The translations under genes and the position numbers were made by a program. Positions 1 to 8,587 of a stretch of DNA of 41,801 nt are shown here, piece after piece; position 1 is the stretch's first letter, and every line of letters starts with the position of its first letter. Source of the stretch: Candidatus Fermentibacter sp. GTDB lineage: Bacteria; Fermentibacterota; Fermentibacteria; Fermentibacterales; Fermentibacteraceae. A model generated the notes under the pieces. It searched no databases. It saw only the letters and a program-made list of their open reading frames with translations, and was not told where the DNA came from. The DNA lies in contig JAUCPW010000016.1 in NCBI GenBank assembly GCA_030373045.1, positions 1-41,801 of the forward strand, given 5' to 3'.

Positions 1-41
1 TTCGGAACTCGTCGGCAGCGTCAGATGTGTATAAGAGACAG
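1..41 (+). other. Nextera sequencing adapter remnant (not genomic)
   Basis: Bases 9-41 match the Illumina Nextera read-1 adapter, ending in the 19-bp Tn5 mosaic end AGATGTGTATAAGAGACAG at 23-41. The eight bases before it (1-8) have the length and position of an i5 index, which is inference. Genuine genomic sequence starts at base 42. Confidence 0.97.
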
Positions 42-42
42 C

Positions 43-1143
43 TCATCCCCCGTACGGCGGGATGACCACGACCTCGAACCCGCCGGTGACGAGATAGAGG
101 TTCCCGTCGGGCCCCACGTCCATGCCGTAGACATAGTCGTAGAATGGCAGGTCGATCCTGTCGAGGAATCTCCCGGACGTATCGAAAACAGAGATGAAAC
201 CGCCCGAATCCGGCACATAGACGTACCCGCGGCCGTCTACGGAAATGTCGGAGGGAAAGCCGAACTGCCCCGGCTCGGTGCCGGACGATCCGAACATGTC
301 CCTGAAGGCGCCGTCCTCGTCGAACCTGAAGACCCGGCCGTTGAAGGTCCCGAGCACGAAGATGTCGCCGGTGCCGTCGGCGGCGACCAGCGGCGACAGC
401 TCGCTGCTCCCGGCTGCCTCGTCCACCGCTCCGGTGATGTCCAGCTCGGCCGTCCCGTCCGGCGCGAGCCGGCAGAGCCTGTCGCCGCATGACCACATGG
501 TCGCAAGTACATCTCCGTCCTCGGTCACGAACAGGTCGGAGAATCCGTCGATGTCGGTCAGCATCCCGAGCGGGTCCCCGGTGGCGCCGTCGTAGGCTAG
601 TATCCTGCCGGTCTCCGTCACATAGACGGTCCCGCCCTGCGAGGCGTCCATCGAGGAGATGTAGGCTTCGTCGTTCACGCCTTCGACGTTCCACTGGCGG
701 ATGAAGCTCCCGCTGCCGTCGAAGACCTGTATCCTGCCCGTCGTGTAGTCGGCCACGTAGATGTGTCCGTCACCATCCACCGCGATGTGTCTGGGATCGG
801 AGAAGTAACCGTGTCCCGTACCCTCGGCGCCGAAGGTCAGAACAGCATCGGCATCACCCTGCAGAAGCGATTCTCCGTCCTTCGAGCCTGCATTCGTGAG
901 GAGGAAGACCGTCAGGCCGCTGATGAGCAGCATCCCCAGGGCTACTGCGACGATGACGCAGCTCGCGGCGCTCCTGGCGGTGCGGGCCGTCTCGATGACG
1001 ACCGTCGGTCCGATCTGCGTGCTTTCGCGCAGCTCATCCGGCACGAGCACCGAACTGCCGCAGTAGGGGCAGGTCGTCGTCTTCTCGTCTGACTTCACGG
1101 AGAGATCCCCCGCGCACGATGGGCACTTGAACTCGACGGACAT
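43..1143 (-). CDS. Zinc-ribbon, single-TM, NHL beta-propeller protein
   Basis: This is a 366-residue membrane protein of unknown function. Residues 7-28 form a zinc ribbon with two CPxC pairs (C7/C10 and C25/C28). A hydrophobic segment at about 61-86 is a membrane anchor. The rest carries repeated blades of the type 'I-V-D-G-x-I-Y-V-A-D', typical of NHL/YncE-like beta-propellers. The likely topology is a cytoplasmic ribbon and an extracytoplasmic propeller. The start MSVEFKCPSC was chosen because the ribbon begins there and a G-rich ribosome-binding stretch precedes it; the open frame continues upstream without recognisable homology. The stop codon lies one base from the adapter junction but is in genomic sequence, so the gene looks complete. 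The gene is divergent from the acyltransferase. Propeller proteins often serve as binding scaffolds; the ligand is unknown. Confidence 0.8.
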   Translation of the reverse strand: MSVEFKCPSCAGDLSVKSDEKTTTCPYCGSSVLVPDELRESTQIGPTVVIETARTARSAASCVIVAVALGMLLISGLTVFLLTNAGSKDGESLLQGDADAVLTFGAEGTGHGYFSDPRHIAVDGDGHIYVADYTTGRIQVFDGSGSFIRQWNVEGVNDEAYISSMDASQGGTVYVTETGRILAYDGATGDPLGMLTDIDGFSDLFVTEDGDVLATMWSCGDRLCRLAPDGTAELDITGAVDEAAGSSELSPLVAADGTGDIFVLGTFNGRVFRFDEDGAFRDMFGSSGTEPGQFGFPSDISVDGRGYVYVPDSGGFISVFDTSGRFLDRIDLPFYDYVYGMDVGPDGNLYLVTGGFEVVVIPPYGG

Positions 1144-1276
1144 CCGCTCCCCCCCGTCCATGCCGTTCCACCCCGGCTGCATGCGCAAGCATACGATGGC
1201 GGCAGGCCGGAGTAAAAAGCCGTGCTTCGCGGGATGGCCGGGGGTATGTTCGGCAGGTCTCGAAACGGAGGGGCGC

Positions 1277-1735
1277 ATGGATTACAAGTTGATCAACGAC
1301 TGCGAGATAGGCGAGGGGACGAGGGTCTGGAACTTCGTGAACCTCTACGGGTGCAGGATCGGGCGGGACTGCATGATAGGCTGCTTCACCGAGATCCAGC
1401 GCGGGGCCGTCATCGGCGACAGGACCAGGGTGCAGAGCCACTCGTTCGTCTGCGACATGGTGACCATCGGGAGCGACTGCTTCATCGGACACGGCGTGAT
1501 GTTCATCAACGACGTCTATCCGCCGCAGCCCGAGAAGGAGAAGTGGAAGGGGACGGTCGTCGAGGACGGTGCCAGCATCGGCTCGAACGCGACCATCCTG
1601 CCGGTGAGGATCGGAAGGAATTCCATCGTGGGCGCCGGATCCGTGGTCACCAGGGACGTACCGGACGGGGCCATCGTAGCCGGCAATCCCGCGAAGTTCC
1701 TCAGGTTCCGGGAGGGTTTCCACCCGAGCCAGTAG
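1277..1735 (+). CDS. Left-handed beta-helix (hexapeptide) acetyltransferase, WbpD/WlbB-like
   Basis: The 152-residue protein is built almost wholly of hexapeptide repeats ('IGEGTRVWNFVNLYG', 'IGRDCMIGCF', 'IGSDCFIGHGVMF') and ends in the usual 'GNPAKFLR' turn. This is the fold of trimeric acyltransferases that use acetyl-CoA. The 'VWNFVNLYG' opening and 'GHGVMFINDVYPP' segment resemble the N-acetyltransferases that act on UDP-linked 3-amino sugars in O-antigen synthesis (WbpD, WlbB), so a role in making an acetamido sugar for surface polysaccharide or protein glycosylation is likely. The ATG at 1277 has a strong GGAGGGG site six bases upstream. No other sugar-nucleotide gene is adjacent, so the exact substrate is open. 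Confidence 0.88.
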   Translation: MDYKLINDCEIGEGTRVWNFVNLYGCRIGRDCMIGCFTEIQRGAVIGDRTRVQSHSFVCDMVTIGSDCFIGHGVMFINDVYPPQPEKEKWKGTVVEDGASIGSNATILPVRIGRNSIVGAGSVVTRDVPDGAIVAGNPAKFLRFREGFHPSQ

Positions 1736-1795
1736 CAGGAGCAGCACCAGGCTCCATCGCGCGGTCTCGCAGTCGTTCCGGCTCGCCAGTACAGA

Positions 1796-1827
1796 CATGG
1801 GGGGGCGGACCTCGCCCGCCCCCCATG
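1796..1827. terminator. Hairpin between convergent genes
   Basis: A GC-rich hairpin: ATGGGGGGGCGG at 1797-1808 pairs with CCGCCCCCCATG at 1816-1827, with one bulged G and a 7-nt loop. It lies between the ends of the acyltransferase and VIT/vWA genes and could stop transcription from both sides. There is no U-tract, so intrinsic termination is only probable. Confidence 0.5.
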
Positions 1828-1844
1828 TTCCCGCAGCTACCCGG

Positions 1845-4268
1845 CTACACGGCCGAGAAGCTGTATGTGACGATTATCGTCCCGGCGCCCTCGGGCGGCT
1901 CGGAGATCCTGACAGCCCTCAGGAGCGCCGTCATGTCCCTCACCAGCCTGTCGGACCCGACGCCGTCGCTGACGGCAGACACATCCGAGACCCTGCCGGT
2001 GTCGTCGAACCCGATCGAGAACGTGATGCTGCCGGTCGCGAAGGTGCCGTCGTCGAGACGCGTTTCCTCCGCGAACTCGGCATAGGCGGCCTGCATCCCG
2101 TCGACGCACTCCCTGAGCGCCGACCGCACCTCCGATGCCCTCAGACCGAGATAGGGCGAGGCCGTCACCATCGTCACCGACGCCGAGGGATTGTAGTGGT
2201 AGTCGCCGTCGACGGCCATGTCGCAGCATTCCATCTCGGTGGCCCTGCCGGGTGCGTACCCGCCGGAGCCGCCGACGGTGCCGTACGACCTCATCATCGT
2301 CGTAGAAGGTGCGGCCATCTGGCTCTGGGCGGTCGCGTAATACCCTTCGTTTCCATCGCCGAACACGCCCTCGTAGGAGACGCCCTGGGGCATGTTGACC
2401 GGGACCTCGACAGTGACGGGCCTGCCGTCCACGGTCCTCACCTCGGCGCTCACGGCGACGAATGATGTGTAGTTGCTCATTATCTGGTAGTCCAGGGCCA
2501 CGTCGGTGATGGCGTCGACCACCTCCTGGTCGTAGGTCTCGTATCCGTAGGGATCGTAGAGCAGCCTGGAGAGGTCGTGGATCTTGCGCCTCGCCCAGAG
2601 GGTGGCGATCACGTCGTTGCCCTCCTCCTCCTCGGGGAGATCGACGGAGATGTTCCTGCTCCACTCGCGGTCGCCCACCATGCCGGTCACCCTGACCTGG
2701 CCCCTTCCGGGGGCCGTGTAGCGGCCGGTGACGACCAGCGGCTGCCCGGCGAAGAGGTCGGGGATGGACGCGGGATAGACCTCGGTCACCTTCAGATTGC
2801 CCCAGTCGATGTCGATGCCGACGAGATACGGGTTGTTGAGCTTCTCGTATACTGCCGAGACGGCCGTCTCGGGATCCTCGTCCAGCCCGACGTAGTAGGC
2901 CGCGCCGCGGCCCTCCTCGGCCAGCCCCTCGATGAGGTAGCGGTTGGGGCCCGAGCCGACGCCTACGCTGAAGAGGCGGGTGTTCTCGCCCAGAGTTGTC
3001 TGGAGTTCGCCCAGGATCTCGGCCTCGTTGCCGATGTACCCGTCGGTGAGGAAGACGATGAACCTCATCCTGTCGGGATCCTCGGGGTATCCGACGGCGG
3101 ACCTGATACCCTCGATCATCATCGTCCCGCCCTCGCCCTGGAGGGCGTTGATGTAGGAGATGCCTGTAGCGACGTTGTCAGGGGTGTTCTCCAGGGGGTG
3201 GTCCGACATCCCGCTGGCATCCTCGCTGAACCGGATGATCTGGAACGAGTCGCCCGGGTTCATCCCCCTGACGAACTGCCTGACGGTCTCCTTCGCGACC
3301 TCGATCGGCTGGCCGCTCATCGAACCCGAGCAGTCGACGACGAAGAACATCTCCTTGGGCATGATGTCGTTCCCGGCCACGTCCACCTCGGGCTGCAGGA
3401 TCAGCATGAAGTGCCCGCCGAGGTCGCCGTTGGTGGCCATGATGCCGGTCTCGATCCTGTCGGAGGCGGATGTGTAGGTGAGCACGAAGTCGCGGTTTGG
3501 GATCTCGTCCTTCCTCGCCAGTTCGATGGAGATCGTGCCGCCCTCGCGCTCCTGTTCGACCTCGTGGTTCAGGCTCCTGACCTGGCCCACCGGGAAGCCG
3601 GTGTTCATGGTGACGGAGAGGTCGATGTCGTACCCGGCCCTTGTGCCCTCGGGAACCACGTGGGGGGTGATCCTGCTGGCGTCGGGGACCTGGATGGTGT
3701 CGAACGACCACCCCGTGCCCGACTGCCCGGTCGGATCCCCGGGGATGAACCTCGGGCCCACCACCATAGGGAACGAGAGCTCGTAGCGGCCGTCATCGTA
3801 TCCCACCGTGGCCACGTAGCTGATCTCTATCGTGATGCTGTCGCCGGGCAGGATGTTCCCCACGCTCTGCGTGAAGATGTTGGGCCGCTCCTGCTCGAGC
3901 AGGCTCGCGGTCTGGCCCGAGGAGATCGCCTCCTCGTAGATGGCCCTTGCGGCGTCCCTCTCGTAGATGCGCCCGACCACCAGCCGGTCTCCGATGTACA
4001 TGTTCATCCTGTCGACCGCGCCGTCGTCGGGCAGCGGGAAGACATAGACGGCCTCGATCGGCTCCGCGAACGGATTGCCGTACACCTGCCTGACCACGGC
4101 CCTCTGCAGGTTGCCGGTGACCGAGATGTCGACCGACGTGTGCTCGAGAGGGAGATCGACCACCACACCGTTCTCCCCTACGGCCTGGAGCCTGCTGTAG
4201 TCAGCCGCGTCATCCTGGGCCAGTGCCGTCGAGAGTATTGCCAGCGCTGCAAAGACAACCGATTTCAC
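1845..4268 (-). CDS. Secreted VIT + von Willebrand A domain protein with AgmX/PglI-like C-terminus
   Basis: An 807-residue exported protein. The GTG start at 4268 follows GGAGG at good spacing and gives a clear signal peptide (VKSVVFAALAILSTALA); the open frame extends upstream but lacks a signal. Residues about 20-160 form a VIT domain ('VYVFPLPDDGAVDRM'). A vWA domain follows with the MIDAS motif DCSGS at 312-316 and the later 'FLTDG' strand, so metal-dependent protein binding is expected. After a linker rich in Tyr, Ser and Gly, the last ~100 residues ('RECVDGMQAAYAEF' to 'TIIVTYSFSAV') resemble the AgmX/PglI C-terminal domain of myxobacterial proteins. VIT-vWA pairs are known from eukaryotic inter-alpha-trypsin inhibitors and bacterial envelope proteins. 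The partner is unknown. The gene stands alone, convergent with the acyltransferase. Confidence 0.88.
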   Translation of the reverse strand: MKSVVFAALAILSTALAQDDAADYSRLQAVGENGVVVDLPLEHTSVDISVTGNLQRAVVRQVYGNPFAEPIEAVYVFPLPDDGAVDRMNMYIGDRLVVGRIYERDAARAIYEEAISSGQTASLLEQERPNIFTQSVGNILPGDSITIEISYVATVGYDDGRYELSFPMVVGPRFIPGDPTGQSGTGWSFDTIQVPDASRITPHVVPEGTRAGYDIDLSVTMNTGFPVGQVRSLNHEVEQEREGGTISIELARKDEIPNRDFVLTYTSASDRIETGIMATNGDLGGHFMLILQPEVDVAGNDIMPKEMFFVVDCSGSMSGQPIEVAKETVRQFVRGMNPGDSFQIIRFSEDASGMSDHPLENTPDNVATGISYINALQGEGGTMMIEGIRSAVGYPEDPDRMRFIVFLTDGYIGNEAEILGELQTTLGENTRLFSVGVGSGPNRYLIEGLAEEGRGAAYYVGLDEDPETAVSAVYEKLNNPYLVGIDIDWGNLKVTEVYPASIPDLFAGQPLVVTGRYTAPGRGQVRVTGMVGDREWSRNISVDLPEEEEGNDVIATLWARRKIHDLSRLLYDPYGYETYDQEVVDAITDVALDYQIMSNYTSFVAVSAEVRTVDGRPVTVEVPVNMPQGVSYEGVFGDGNEGYYATAQSQMAAPSTTMMRSYGTVGGSGGYAPGRATEMECCDMAVDGDYHYNPSASVTMVTASPYLGLRASEVRSALRECVDGMQAAYAEFAEETRLDDGTFATGSITFSIGFDDTGRVSDVSAVSDGVGSDRLVRDMTALLRAVRISEPPEGAGTIIVTYSFSAV

Positions 4269-4421
4269 GATGCACCTCCGTCTGCTGTCCGTTGCAGGTT
4301 CTACCCGGCCGGGCCGCCCGGTATTCCACTCCTGGCATGTCAGACATCCCGTTCTTCCTCGGTGGGTGGGGAGGCGAGCTTTCCAGAGCCTCAATACGCT
4401 TGGTCAACCGTACTTTAGATT

Positions 4422-4430
4422 TGGTATACT
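4422..4430 (+). promoter_or_regulatory. Extended -10 promoter candidate for the small secreted-protein gene
   Basis: TGGTATACT is an extended -10 element in a locally AT-rich stretch, about 80 bases before the gene at 4510. A weak -35 (TTGGTC, 4400-4405) lies 19 bases upstream. Assigned by pattern only. Confidence 0.45.
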
Positions 4431-4509
4431 CATATATTTGGTTTTTAGGATTGACGATCGACAGCATTATGCACAGTTTCACGTGGATGCTGCAAAAAGG
4501 AGGGTTACC

Positions 4510-4926
4510 ATGAGAACTATGATCCTTATCGTTCTCTGCTTCGCTGCCATGGCATCTGCAGGCGGATGGATCACGGGTGACGTCAGCCATGGAGATCCAC
4601 AATGGACGAATTTCTGCATCACTGTAAAAGTTGGGTCCTCTATTTACGACACCCAGGTCGGCAGCCTTCCAGGGTCCTACACTACCTGCGAACTCCCTGT
4701 TGGTGACTCATATACAGTGATCTGCTGTTATTATGACGACAACGGCTACAGGTTCAAGTATGGTCTCGTAGCTAATGCAATCAAGGTCAAAGAGGGCATG
4801 TACACCACACTTGACTTCTGCTTCCCCGGGAATGGCATAACGGGTAACCACGTGCATATGGAAGACCTGAACGGGCCGATGTCTCTCAACAACACAACCT
4901 GGGCTGGAATCAAGAGTCTTCTGTAG
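4510..4926 (+). CDS. Small secreted cysteine-containing protein, unknown function
   Basis: A 138-residue protein that I do not recognise. The ATG at 4510 follows AAAGGAGGG at ideal spacing. Residues 1-17 (MRTMILIVLCFAAMASA) are a signal peptide. The mature part has several cysteines (for example 'FCITVKVG', 'TCELPVGDSY', 'VICCYYDDNGY', 'LDFCFPGNG'), probably disulfide-bonded, and a beta-rich pattern like a single Ig-like or carboxypeptidase-regulatory-like domain. Codon use and base composition are visibly more AT-rich than every neighbour, and the 240-bp upstream region is also AT-rich, which suggests recent acquisition. It is a single-gene unit with its own promoter candidate and a strong terminator after it. 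Expression looks likely, but the role cannot be read from sequence. Confidence 0.75.
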   Translation: MRTMILIVLCFAAMASAGGWITGDVSHGDPQWTNFCITVKVGSSIYDTQVGSLPGSYTTCELPVGDSYTVICCYYDDNGYRFKYGLVANAIKVKEGMYTTLDFCFPGNGITGNHVHMEDLNGPMSLNNTTWAGIKSLL

Positions 4927-4968
4927 CAGTCGAACAGGTAACTGACAAGCTTTGCAGCATCCTTGTGC

Positions 4969-5002
4969 GGAAAGGGCCGCCGGTCGTCCGGCGGCCCCTT
5001 CC
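4969..5002. terminator. Strong hairpin terminator between convergent genes
   Basis: GGGCCGCCGG (4974-4983), loop TCGT and CCGGCGGCCC (4988-4997) make a perfect 10-bp stem, extended by GGAA/TTCC after one mismatch. It sits between the ends of the small secreted-protein gene and the sulfatase-like gene, and its symmetry would serve both strands. Confidence 0.7.
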
Positions 5003-5056
5003 GTTGTCATCGAACCGGCCGGTGACCGCAGGGAATGGTCCGCGGCAGGGGTTCCG

Positions 5057-6391
5057 CTATCTGATGTAGCCCAGGTCTCTCAGAACCCTGGCTGCGGCTT
5101 CGTCGAGATCGACCGCTGAAGGGTGTCCCAGTGCCGGAGTGGCCCAGCAGTACCCGGCTGCCTCGGCGAGCGATGCATCCACTTCGGGGAGCGGGCTCGA
5201 TTCGGATGGATCGAGGGCCAGATCGAACTGGGCACAGGCGCCCGAAGACTGGACCCAGTGGAGCTTCTGGTCCATACGCCGCGCGGTGACCCTTCCACCA
5301 GTGGTCATGAGGAGATCGGACAGGAGGATGCGGTCTTCCCCGGGACCCGGGAGGATGTCCATCCCCTCCATGGCTCCGGGTACGTCGAGACCCGAAAAGG
5401 CGAGGATCGTCGGGGCGATGTCGATCTGACCGACGAGCGTACTGTCGACGATCCCCTGCGGCACTCCCGGACCGGACATGATCAGCGGTATCGAGAGGAG
5501 CTCCTGGTAGAGCGTGTGCCCATGGCCCAGCCCGCCGTGATCGAGGAACTCCTCCCCGTGATCGGCGGTCACCACTACCAGGGTATTCGCGGAGAGGCCG
5601 CAGGATCCGAGCCCTGCCAGCAGCCTGCCGATCTGGACGTCCGTGAATGCGATCTCGCCGTCGTAGAGGCCGACGAGGTTCGCGACGCCGGCACTGTCGA
5701 TCCCTGTCGAATCATCGTTGACCAGGGCGACGTCGGTCTTGGTGCCCCAGGAGGGGCCGAAGGCGCCGTCGTAGGCGGGGTCGGTGAAGAGCCCCGCGTA
5801 TTCCTCCGGCGGATCGTAGGTCAGGTGCGGATCATAATAGTGGACGACCATGAAGAAGGGTGTTCCCGAATCCCCGGCCGTGGACAGCCAGGCGAGGGCG
5901 GCGTCCGTCGTGGCTTCCGCATCGCGGAGGTTCGATGCTTCGGCGGAGCCGATGCAGTCGAAATGATCGAACCCCCTGTTGAATCCGAAACTCGCGTCGA
6001 GGAACAGGACGTTGAAGAAGGCCGCGGTCTGGAACCCCCCCTGGTTCATGAGGTGCGGCAGGAATGGCAGGGCGGGGTCGATCCCGTAGAATGCCCCGTC
6101 CCACATGCCTGCCCTGTGGGCCCTGTCGCCCATGCCGGTCATGATCGTAGCGATGGCGGGAAGGGTCCATGGGCACTGGGCCTGGACGCGTGCCCATCTC
6201 GTCCCGGAGCGGGCGAGGCTGTCGATGTGCGGGGTCGTCGGGCGGGCGTAGCCGTAGCAGCCCAGGTGATCGGAGCGCATCGTATCGACTATCACAAGGA
6301 GCACATTCGGGACATCGGCGGCGGGACGCCCGCACCCGGCCATCAGGCAGCAGGCCGACAGGACCAGAGCGATGAGGGGGATGCGGCCCAT
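5057..6391 (-). CDS. Sulfatase/alkaline-phosphatase-superfamily lipoprotein with Thr nucleophile
   Basis: A 444-residue lipoprotein: signal peptide with lipobox LMAG-C20. The rest is a sulfatase fold. Visible metal-ligand motifs are 'IVDTMRSDH' (D36 and D41), 'VVTADHGEEF' and 'GHGHTLYQE'. At the place where true sulfatases carry C/S-x-P-x-R for formylglycine, this protein has 'PWTLPAIATIMTG', so Thr76 is the likely nucleophile and formylglycine is not expected. That pattern suits phosphodiesterase or phosphotransferase relatives as well as uncharacterised 'sulfatases', so the substrate is open. ATG at 6391 was chosen because it gives the lipoprotein signal; it starts two bases after the stop of the upstream C25 peptidase, so the two genes are an operon and probably translationally coupled. 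The product should be anchored in the envelope. Confidence 0.88.
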   Translation of the reverse strand: MGRIPLIALVLSACCLMAGCGRPAADVPNVLLVIVDTMRSDHLGCYGYARPTTPHIDSLARSGTRWARVQAQCPWTLPAIATIMTGMGDRAHRAGMWDGAFYGIDPALPFLPHLMNQGGFQTAAFFNVLFLDASFGFNRGFDHFDCIGSAEASNLRDAEATTDAALAWLSTAGDSGTPFFMVVHYYDPHLTYDPPEEYAGLFTDPAYDGAFGPSWGTKTDVALVNDDSTGIDSAGVANLVGLYDGEIAFTDVQIGRLLAGLGSCGLSANTLVVVTADHGEEFLDHGGLGHGHTLYQELLSIPLIMSGPGVPQGIVDSTLVGQIDIAPTILAFSGLDVPGAMEGMDILPGPGEDRILLSDLLMTTGGRVTARRMDQKLHWVQSSGACAQFDLALDPSESSPLPEVDASLAEAAGYCWATPALGHPSAVDLDEAAARVLRDLGYIR

Positions 6392-6393
6392 GT

Positions 6394-8448
6394 TCAGTCG
6401 AGGATCGCCGTACGGCGGCTGAGGACCATGTCGCCCCGCCTGGCCGAGATGATGTAGACCCCTGCCGGCGCGCGGCTCCCGTCGGGCAGGCGGCCGTCCC
6501 ACTGGTATGTTCCGATGCCGGATGCGGTCTGCCTCCACAGGAGCCTGCCCGCCATGTCCCATGCCGAGAGTTCGGCCGTACCTCCCGTGAAACCCACCGA
6601 GAAGTTCACGGGGGCGCCCCGCGTGGAGGGATTGGGCCATGGCGGCGAGATGGAGAACTCCGTGGGAGGGACCGGAGTGTCTCCCCTCACGCCGTGGGGC
6701 CTGAGCGCGGGATCCTGGAAGGCCGTCCAGGCGAGGATCGACTGCAGGTTCCGGTCGAACGGGCCGTGGATGCACGGGATCCTCTGATCCTTGGCCGAGG
6801 CGAAGGCATCGCCCAGGGTCGGGAGATGATCGAGGAAGACGGCCCGTGTGAACAGGATGCACATCCATTCGCTCGCGCCCATCTCGGGCCAGTATCCCTC
6901 CCAGCCGTAGGTAGTGTTGAATGTCACGGAGACGGCGCCGCCGTCGGGGTTCTGGAGCAGGGCCTCGGCACAGCACTGCAGGTAGTCGCAGAAGTCGCCG
7001 GGGTGGCAGGCTATGCTGGTATGGATGCCCGTTCTCGGGCCGTTGGAAAGATCCTGCGCCAGGCTCACGCTCATCATCGTGTAGGGCGGGTCCGACCACC
7101 ATACGCCGTTCACGTTCCCGTGCCCGGCGTAGTAGTTCCAGCCGGTCCCATCCTGGAGATACTCGATGTGGGTGTCGCTGCCGTCGAGCACGGACGGCTC
7201 CTCGTACACCCTGATCACATCCCAGCTGGCCGGAAGCGCCGCGGAGAGGGTGTCGCAGCTCTTCCCCCCGATGTAGCCGATCTCCTCGAACAGCATGGCA
7301 CCGCACAGGAGGGCCGTGGTGCTCCAGGAGCCCCCGGGGGGATCGGTCGCGTACCCGATGGTCTTCTGTACGAATACATCCGCCTGGCCGGCGGTGGAGA
7401 AGAGGGCCCTACCGAGCAGGACGTCCATGAAGAGGTCGAGGGAGTCCTCCGGCTGGCCGTACACCCCGTCGCCGGAAAGGTCCCAGTCGCCGTCGAGATC
7501 GCTGAAGTAGTGATCGACGGGAGCGTTGTCGAGCAGCCCCTCGCACAGGGTCCTGACTATCCTCGCGGGTACCAGGCTCTCGTCTCCGGCGAGCAGGACG
7601 TAGACTGCCCCGTGCTCGAGCCAGAGATCACGGATTGCGTTCCTGAGACGTTCCGCCGAATCTGCTCCCGCCGAGGCCTGCTCGATTTCCTGAATCGTGA
7701 GGATGGATGCCGAGCCCAGCGAATCCTCCCACATCGCCCTCAGGGGTTCGAGTGCCCCCGTGAAGGAGCTGTCGCAGACCGCCGTCCACACGGCGTCGCC
7801 GGCCCTTCCGGGCCTGACCGGGGGGCGGTGCGATGCGACCTCCTCTGCGTTGTCCACCAGGAGGGCGACCCTGCCCTCCGCCGACCTGATCTGCTCGATG
7901 GTCAGAGGATTCACGGGAGCCGACCCGTCCCACTCGAGCCTGATCCTGGCTGTCCTGAAGAGGGTCAGTTCGTTCGAGAGAGGCCTGTACTCCCAGGGCG
8001 TTATCACGCAGGATGCGACCGAGAAACCGCCGAGACGGCCCGTCCGCTCCCCGGAGACGCCCGACCGGGGCCAGGGATCCTCCGACAGGTAGACCGAAGG
8101 ATCGGGAGTGCGGGAAGGACGGCTGAGCCTGCTTCCGATCGGACCCGGCGTCCCCGCCGGCGAAAGCGCCGAAGGCACGTCCACCCTCTCGGGATCGGAG
8201 AAGCTCACGGCGAACTCGACGTCGACGGCTCCGGGATCGATCACGAAGGCCACCGGCCGGGAGGGCAGGAGAGGGGTGCCGGGATCCCCTCCGATCTGCA
8301 TGCCGTCCGCCTGGACGAGTGTGAAGCAGCCGTCCCGGCCGAGAGCGAGCGACCCGGGGTCGAAGCTCACGGTCCACTCGAGGCTGCCGGACACCGCCTC
8401 CCGGGGGGAGGCGGCGAGGATGAACGCGGTGATCGCCAGTCTGTTCAT
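6394..8448 (-). CDS. Secreted C25 (gingipain-like) cysteine peptidase with FlgD-like C-terminal domain
   Basis: A 684-residue exported peptidase. The N-terminus is a signal peptide (MNRLAITAFILAASPREAVSG), followed by a propeptide-like region. The catalytic part has the C25 marks: 'VYVLLAGDESLVPARIVRT', the catalytic histidine in YYAGHG (H443) and the catalytic cysteine in 'SIACHPGDF' (C481). Gingipains use the same His/Cys pair. The last ~80 residues ('PPWPNPSTRG' then 'AWDMAGRLLW' and 'APAGVYIISA') are an FlgD-like Ig domain, the kind used as a type IX secretion sorting signal in FCB bacteria. The enzyme is therefore probably delivered outside the cell to degrade proteins. ATG at 8448 follows GGAGAGGAG. 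A -10-like TAGAAT (complement of 8466-8471) lies just upstream. Confidence 0.9.
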   Translation of the reverse strand: MNRLAITAFILAASPREAVSGSLEWTVSFDPGSLALGRDGCFTLVQADGMQIGGDPGTPLLPSRPVAFVIDPGAVDVEFAVSFSDPERVDVPSALSPAGTPGPIGSRLSRPSRTPDPSVYLSEDPWPRSGVSGERTGRLGGFSVASCVITPWEYRPLSNELTLFRTARIRLEWDGSAPVNPLTIEQIRSAEGRVALLVDNAEEVASHRPPVRPGRAGDAVWTAVCDSSFTGALEPLRAMWEDSLGSASILTIQEIEQASAGADSAERLRNAIRDLWLEHGAVYVLLAGDESLVPARIVRTLCEGLLDNAPVDHYFSDLDGDWDLSGDGVYGQPEDSLDLFMDVLLGRALFSTAGQADVFVQKTIGYATDPPGGSWSTTALLCGAMLFEEIGYIGGKSCDTLSAALPASWDVIRVYEEPSVLDGSDTHIEYLQDGTGWNYYAGHGNVNGVWWSDPPYTMMSVSLAQDLSNGPRTGIHTSIACHPGDFCDYLQCCAEALLQNPDGGAVSVTFNTTYGWEGYWPEMGASEWMCILFTRAVFLDHLPTLGDAFASAKDQRIPCIHGPFDRNLQSILAWTAFQDPALRPHGVRGDTPVPPTEFSISPPWPNPSTRGAPVNFSVGFTGGTAELSAWDMAGRLLWRQTASGIGTYQWDGRLPDGSRAPAGVYIISARRGDMVLSRRTAILD

Positions 8449-8509
8449 GTCACGCTCCTCTCCCGATTCTACCGGGATAGGCAGCGGGAGTGCCAGCCCG
8501 GGTGGTTCC

Positions 8510-8539
8510 TTGACGGAGAGGACCGCAGTTCCCTAGCTT
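8510..8539 (+). promoter_or_regulatory. Sigma70-type promoter candidate for glgP
   Basis: TTGACG (8510-8515), 18-bp spacer, TAGCTT (8534-8539), about 50 bases before the GTG start at 8588. The same -10 hexamer, TAGCTT, recurs before the HEAT-repeat gene, which supports it mildly. Confidence 0.5.
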
Positions 8540-8587
8540 GCGGTTCCGGGTTTCCCGGCATGCCGCCGAAAGCCGAAAGGACTCGCA

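Noticed and set aside
4451-4480. TTGACG (4451-4456) as the -35 of a second promoter for the small secreted-protein gene
   Set aside because: No -10-like hexamer lies at 15-19 bp downstream; the extended -10 at 4422-4430 fits better.
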